DNA of 8,006 nucleotides from an uncultured Clostridia bacterium (GTDB lineage: Bacteria; Bacillota; Clostridia; Oscillospirales; Ruminococcaceae), in NCBI GenBank assembly GCA_947165805.1, contig CAMVBT010000110.1:1-8006 (forward strand), in the 5' to 3' direction. The notes beneath the pieces were generated by a model, which saw nothing but the letters and a program-made list of their open reading frames with translations, was not told the origin of the DNA and made no database searches. A program made the position numbers and the translations under genes. The stretch's first letter is position 1; the number at the start of each line of letters is the position of its first letter. Positions 5,865 through 8,006 of this stretch are shown here, in pieces.

Positions 5865-5905
5865 ACTTGTGCAGTTTACAAACGCATCCTCGATAGTTTT
5901 TCTTT

Positions 5906-7240
5906 TCAATTATTATCGTGTTTCCTGAAATACGCGTATGCCGCGAAGCACATGATTATCTGCACGATAGTCGAGCACGGCGTCGCAAGCCCGATCAGAA
6001 ACAGCGAGCCGCCCCCTGTATTCTGCATCAGAAACGCCACGGGTATCCTCACAAGGAACGCTCCGCAAATGCCCTGCGCCATAACGAACTTCGTCTTTTC
6101 CATGCCGTTGTAGTAGCCGATGAAGCAGAACAGGAAGCAGGTCATAAGGCAGTCTATCGCATACGCTTTCAGATATTCCCATGCGTCGGCGACAGTGTCA
6201 GGCTGATTTGAGAATATCCCCGCGAGCAGGTCTCCGCGGAAGAATGTCAGAACGAACATCACAACACCGAACGCGAACGATACCGCGATGCCGCTTCTGA
6301 GCGCCTTCTTCGCTCGTCCGGGCAGTCCAGCGCCGCGGTTCTGCGCGACAAACGCCGACATCGACTGCATGAACGCCGCGGGTACGAGCATTATGAAATT
6401 GCAGACTTTACTTGCAACTCCCACGCCCGCCGATGCAGTAACGCCGATCTGATTGACGATAGCGGTCATGACGAGGAACGAGATACCGACGAGAAGATCC
6501 TGCAAAGCTATCGGAGCGCCGATGCGGAATATCGTAAACGCGTACAGCTTTTTCATTTTCAGGTTCGAGCGGTGAAACTCAAACGGCAGCTTCGTCCTGC
6601 ATATGATAATGAACGAGATGATAACGCTTATGAGCTGCGCGATAACGGTCGCGAGAGCCGCACCCACCGCTCCCATGCCGAGCACTGCCACGAACAGCAG
6701 GTCTCCCGCTATGTTGAACGCGCAGGCGATACCTACCGCGATAAGTGGAGTCTTCGAGTCTCCGAGACCGCGGAAAATGCTTCCGAGCAGATTGTACGCC
6801 GTGATTATAAGAAATCCCGCGCCGCATATCCGTATGTAGCTGACCGTCACATCGAAGGCTTCCTCGGGAGCCTGCATGACCGCCGCAAGCCCAGCCGCTC
6901 CGGGTACCGTAATTACCGTGAACGCGGCTCCCGTTAACGCGAATATAAGCAGTCCCGTGCCTATCGTCTGCGCGGCTTCTTCGGGGCGCTTCTGCCCTGT
7001 CTTCTGACCGACTGCTACCGTAATTCCCATTGAAAAGCTTACTATCAGGTTGGTGAGCGTCATAACTATCTGCGAGCCTGTAGCTACGCCCGACACATCG
7101 GCGGTGGTGCTGAACTGCCCGACTATCAGAAGATCGACAGCGCCGTACATAGCCTGCAAAAACATAGCGAACAGCACCGGCAGCATAAATTCAAGCAGCT
7201 TCGGAAGTATCGCGCCTTCCGTAAAATCGTTGTTTTTCAT
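5906..7240 (-). CDS. MATE-family multidrug/cation antiporter
   Basis: 444 residues, typical length for the family, with about 12 predicted hydrophobic helices in two six-helix halves. It should use a Na+ or H+ gradient to export drugs or metabolites across the cytoplasmic membrane. Family landmarks are FMLPVLFAMFLQAMYGAVD (18-36) in TM1, the GSIFRGLGDSKTPL (153-166) loop, FNIAGDLLFV (175-184) and the second-half AQNRGAG (299-305). The ATG at 7240 is chosen because GGAGGT (complement of 7244-7249) lies just upstream; the spacing of three to four nt is a little short. The open frame extends nine codons further to a TTG at 7267 that has no ribosome site and would place the Shine-Dalgarno inside the coding region. 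It is transcribed alone from promoter(s) near 7328-7449, and an inverted repeat at the start site suggests control by a dedicated repressor or activator. The substrate cannot be read from sequence. Confidence 0.95.
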   Translation of the reverse strand: MKNNDFTEGAILPKLLEFMLPVLFAMFLQAMYGAVDLLIVGQFSTTADVSGVATGSQIVMTLTNLIVSFSMGITVAVGQKTGQKRPEEAAQTIGTGLLIFALTGAAFTVITVPGAAGLAAVMQAPEEAFDVTVSYIRICGAGFLIITAYNLLGSIFRGLGDSKTPLIAVGIACAFNIAGDLLFVAVLGMGAVGAALATVIAQLISVIISFIIICRTKLPFEFHRSNLKMKKLYAFTIFRIGAPIALQDLLVGISFLVMTAIVNQIGVTASAGVGVASKVCNFIMLVPAAFMQSMSAFVAQNRGAGLPGRAKKALRSGIAVSFAFGVVMFVLTFFRGDLLAGIFSNQPDTVADAWEYLKAYAIDCLMTCFLFCFIGYYNGMEKTKFVMAQGICGAFLVRIPVAFLMQNTGGGSLFLIGLATPCSTIVQIIMCFAAYAYFRKHDNN

Positions 7241-7307
7241 CTGACCTCCATATAAAGAACCGGACAAAACGGCATTACCGTCTTATGCGGCATAACATTT
7301 AAAGAGG

Positions 7308-7328
7308 TATAGCCATTGACAGGCTATA
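7308..7328. promoter_or_regulatory. Operator-like dyad at the MATE transcription start
   Basis: TATAGCC (7308-7314) and GGCTATA (7322-7328) form a perfect 7-bp inverted repeat with a 7-bp centre. It starts at the end of the MATE -10 box and covers the expected start site (about 7321), the usual place for a repressor operator. In RNA it could instead be a hairpin at the 5' end of the MATE transcript. Confidence 0.6.
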
Positions 7329-7344
7329 TTATAGCATATATAGC
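7316..7344 (+). promoter_or_regulatory. Possible rightward promoter facing the MATE promoter
   Basis: TTGACA (7316-7321), 17-bp spacer, TATAGC (7339-7344, 4/6 match; TATATA at 7337-7342 gives a 15-bp spacer). It overlaps the MATE promoter on the other strand. If used, it would make an RNA from about 7351 to the terminator at 7543. The -35 bases also fall in the centre of the 7308-7328 dyad, so the match may be incidental. Confidence 0.35.
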
Positions 7345-7356
7345 AGAAAAAAGCAA
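7328..7356 (-). promoter_or_regulatory. Main promoter of the MATE gene
   Basis: On the minus strand: TTGCTT (complement of 7351-7356), 17-bp spacer, TATAAT (complement of 7328-7333), with an extended -10 TGC directly before it. Start expected near 7321, leaving a leader of about 80 nt before ATG 7240. Confidence 0.8.
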
Positions 7357-7405
7357 TGGAAGAAAGAAGTAAATTTACATATTAACTATCCGAGGTAATA
7401 TTGGC

Positions 7406-7422
7406 AGCGCGGGCTCCGCGCT
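7406..7422. other. Short GC-rich hairpin
   Basis: AGCGCGG (7406-7412) and CCGCGCT (7416-7422) form a 7-bp, very stable stem with a 3-nt loop in an otherwise AT-rich gap. No T-run follows on either strand, so it is not a simple terminator; it may be part of a structured RNA or a protein site. Confidence 0.5.
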
Positions 7423-7449
7423 TATAGCATATAGTCCGGTCGATGTCAG
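7421..7449 (-). promoter_or_regulatory. Possible second upstream MATE promoter
   Basis: On the minus strand: CTGACA (complement of 7444-7449), 17-bp spacer, TATAAG (complement of 7421-7426), again preceded by TGC. Each box matches consensus at 5/6. It shares a 12-bp direct repeat with the main promoter. A strong GC hairpin (7406-7422) covers its start site. Confidence 0.5.
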
Positions 7450-7500
7450 GATTTCCGGTATATCGTACTGTCGATACACTGAAACGATCTTAAATTCCGG

Positions 7501-7543
7501 AAAGCTGTAAATTTCCAAAAAAATTTATGGCTTTTTTATTTTT
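7501..7543 (+). terminator. Intrinsic terminator upstream of the lipoprotein promoter
   Basis: AAAGC (7501-7505) pairs with GCTTT (7530-7534) and TAAATTT (7508-7514) with AAATTTA (7521-7527), separated by a symmetrical TG/TG internal loop and capped by CCAAAA; a T-rich tract (7532-7543) follows. It points rightward yet no coding gene precedes it on that strand, so it either ends a short RNA or insulates the lipoprotein gene. Confidence 0.65.
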
Positions 7544-7566
7544 CTTAAGTTGATTTTAGGTTCGGC

Positions 7567-7575
7567 TGCTATAAT
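7567..7575 (+). promoter_or_regulatory. Extended -10 promoter of the lipoprotein gene
   Basis: TGC-TATAAT (7567-7575) is a perfect extended -10. The only TTGAnn upstream, TTGATT (7550-7555), has a short 14-bp spacer, so the extended -10 probably carries recognition. Start expected near 7582, about 46 nt before the ATG at 7628. Confidence 0.7.
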
Positions 7576-7585
7576 ACAGATAAAG

Positions 7586-7601
7586 CAAACGGAAACGTTT
7601 G
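7586..7601. promoter_or_regulatory. LacI/CcpA-like operator dyad
   Basis: CAAACG (7586-7591), GAAA, CGTTTG (7596-7601) is a perfect 6-4-6 inverted repeat, overlapping the palindrome AAACGTTT (7593-7600) with a central CG as in LacI-family operators. Bases 7590-7603 match 7 of 9 fixed positions of the cre consensus TGNAANCGNTNNCA. It lies just after the transcription start, where a bound repressor would block transcription. Confidence 0.5.
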
Positions 7602-7627
7602 AAAACATACGAAAAGGAGCGATCAAT

Positions 7628-8006
7628 ATGAAAAAATATATTACTACGATAATGGCGATAATGCTGGCTGCTTCTCTTGCATCATGCAGCACAAACAAAT
7701 CGGATAACGGCTCGGAGCAGGCCACAGCTTCCGCGGCCGAGCAGACAACTGTTTCGGAAACGGAACAGACGACAACGGAAGTGACCGTGCAGAACGAAAG
7801 CGATACTTCCGACAGCGTCGAAAAGCCCGAGGGCGCTCCTGCAGATATGCCGGAAGGCGGAACTCCTCCCGAGAAGCCTGACGGAAACGGAGGTCCCGGC
7901 GGCACACCTCCCGACGGCGATCCGCCCGATATGCCCGGCGGCGGAACTCCTCCCGACAAGCCGGACGGGAACGGCGCTCCCGGCGGTGGATTCGGCGGCA
8001 GCAGCT
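7628..8006 (+). CDS. Lipoprotein with Pro/Gly-rich repeat linker, 5' part only
   Basis: 126 residues are visible before the right edge cuts the gene. AAAAGGAG (7612-7619) lies eight nt before ATG 7628. The N-terminus is a classic lipoprotein signal: MKKYITT, hydrophobic stretch, lipobox LASC (17-20), so Cys20 should be lipidated and the protein tethered to the outer face of the membrane. A Ser/Thr/Glu-rich spacer (21-66) leads into a Pro/Gly/Asp linker with a 28-residue repeat (from residue 73). No folded domain is yet reached. Similar lipobox plus PPDG/GGPGG linkers precede a carbohydrate-binding beta-helix domain (Cthe_2159-like) in some Clostridia; that would fit the LacI/CcpA-like dyad upstream, but it is a guess. 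The + strand reading is preferred over the minus-strand open frame across 7525-7959 because of the ribosome site, lipobox and promoter. Confidence 0.85.
   Translation, partial: MKKYITTIMAIMLAASLASCSTNKSDNGSEQATASAAEQTTVSETEQTTTEVTVQNESDTSDSVEKPEGAPADMPEGGTPPEKPDGNGGPGGTPPDGDPPDMPGGGTPPDKPDGNGAPGGGFGGSS
7844..8006 (+). repeat. 84-bp in-frame repeat coding a Pro/Gly-rich linker
   Basis: Two units start at GATATGCC, at 7844 and 7928 (period 84 bp, 28 codons). Unit 1 contains GGTPPEKPDGNGGPGG and unit 2 GGTPPDKPDGNGAPGG. The second unit may run on past the window edge. Confidence 0.75.

Larger units (their letters stand above)
7241..7627. other. 387-bp divergent regulatory region
   Basis: This gap between the MATE and lipoprotein genes holds the leftward promoter(s), the dyad at 7308-7328, a 12-bp direct repeat TTATAGCATATA (7329-7340 and 7422-7433), a hairpin cluster, the terminator at 7501-7543 and the lipoprotein promoter with a LacI-like dyad. 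No convincing protein gene is present; the best small frame is a nine-codon one (MEERSKFTY, from ATG 7357) without a good ribosome site. Confidence 0.7.

Noticed and set aside
5865..5905. Terminator between the convergent SRAP and MATE genes
   Set aside because: The 41-bp gap has T-rich DNA but no stem better than four base pairs; read-through or termination inside the neighbouring gene is equally possible.
5334..5909. 191-codon minus-strand open frame opposite SRAP
   Set aside because: Shadow of the SRAP gene; no domain signature and no regulatory signals, whereas SRAP has all its catalytic residues.
7525..7959. 144-codon minus-strand open frame with Pro/Gly-rich N-terminus
   Set aside because: It is the antisense shadow of the repeat-coding lipoprotein. 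The + strand has a ribosome site, lipobox and promoter, while this frame has none of these and runs into the intergenic terminator region.
1..8006. CRISPR array, tRNA, insertion sequence or prophage structural genes
   Set aside because: No regularly spaced short repeats, cloverleaf-like sequences, transposase motifs, terminal inverted repeats or phage genes were seen; the S24 repressor alone does not make a prophage.

Overview
The window looks like a chromosomal segment of a Clostridia-class Firmicute, most likely a Ruminococcus-like member of the Oscillospiraceae. This is an inference from strong AGGAGG-type ribosome binding sites, near-consensus TTGACA/TATAAT promoters with 17-bp spacers, Thr/Pro/Gly-rich surface-protein linkers, and fairly GC-rich codons set in AT-rich intergenic DNA. 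No rRNA, tRNA, CRISPR array, insertion sequence or phage structural gene was seen.

Layout from left to right. (1) The 3' end of a + strand gene for a protein very rich in Asp, Tyr, Trp, Ser and Asn, with a 42-residue tandem repeat, ends at 563 and is followed by a perfect 13-bp hairpin terminator. (2) A two-gene leftward operon (2699 to 748) encodes a small membrane-anchored protein resembling DUF3574 and a CbbX/SpoVK-type AAA+ ATPase with an N-terminal region that looks like two TerB-type motifs. A perfect consensus promoter about 220 bp upstream drives it. (3) About 500 bp of intergenic DNA carries two divergent perfect-consensus promoters. (4) Three rightward genes follow: an XRE-HTH/S24 self-cleaving repressor, an XRE-HTH regulator with a TPR-like C-terminal region and its own promoter, and an SRAP (YedK/HMCES-type) abasic-site DNA-protein crosslinking protein whose start overlaps the preceding gene by 28 bp. 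(5) A convergent leftward MATE-family multidrug transporter. (6) A regulatory-rich divergent intergenic region with a dyad over the MATE promoter, a possible second MATE promoter, a cluster of hairpins ending in an intrinsic terminator, and a separate extended -10 promoter with a LacI/CcpA-like dyad. (7) The 5' end of a + strand lipoprotein with a Pro/Gly-rich 28-residue repeat, cut off by the window end.

How they may work together: the S24 repressor has the geometry of a LexA/CI-type protein (Ala-Gly site, Ser and Lys at LexA spacing), and SRAP proteins protect abasic sites in single-stranded DNA, so 3212-5864 reads as a small DNA-damage-response locus with a second regulator placed between sensor and effector. 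The AAA+/TerB-like operon and the transporter may be stress-related, but nothing in the sequence proves that they share regulation with it. The least explained items are the TerB-like AAA+/DUF3574-like pair with its long leader, the regulator/SRAP overlap, and the possible attenuator-like RNA at about 7351-7543.
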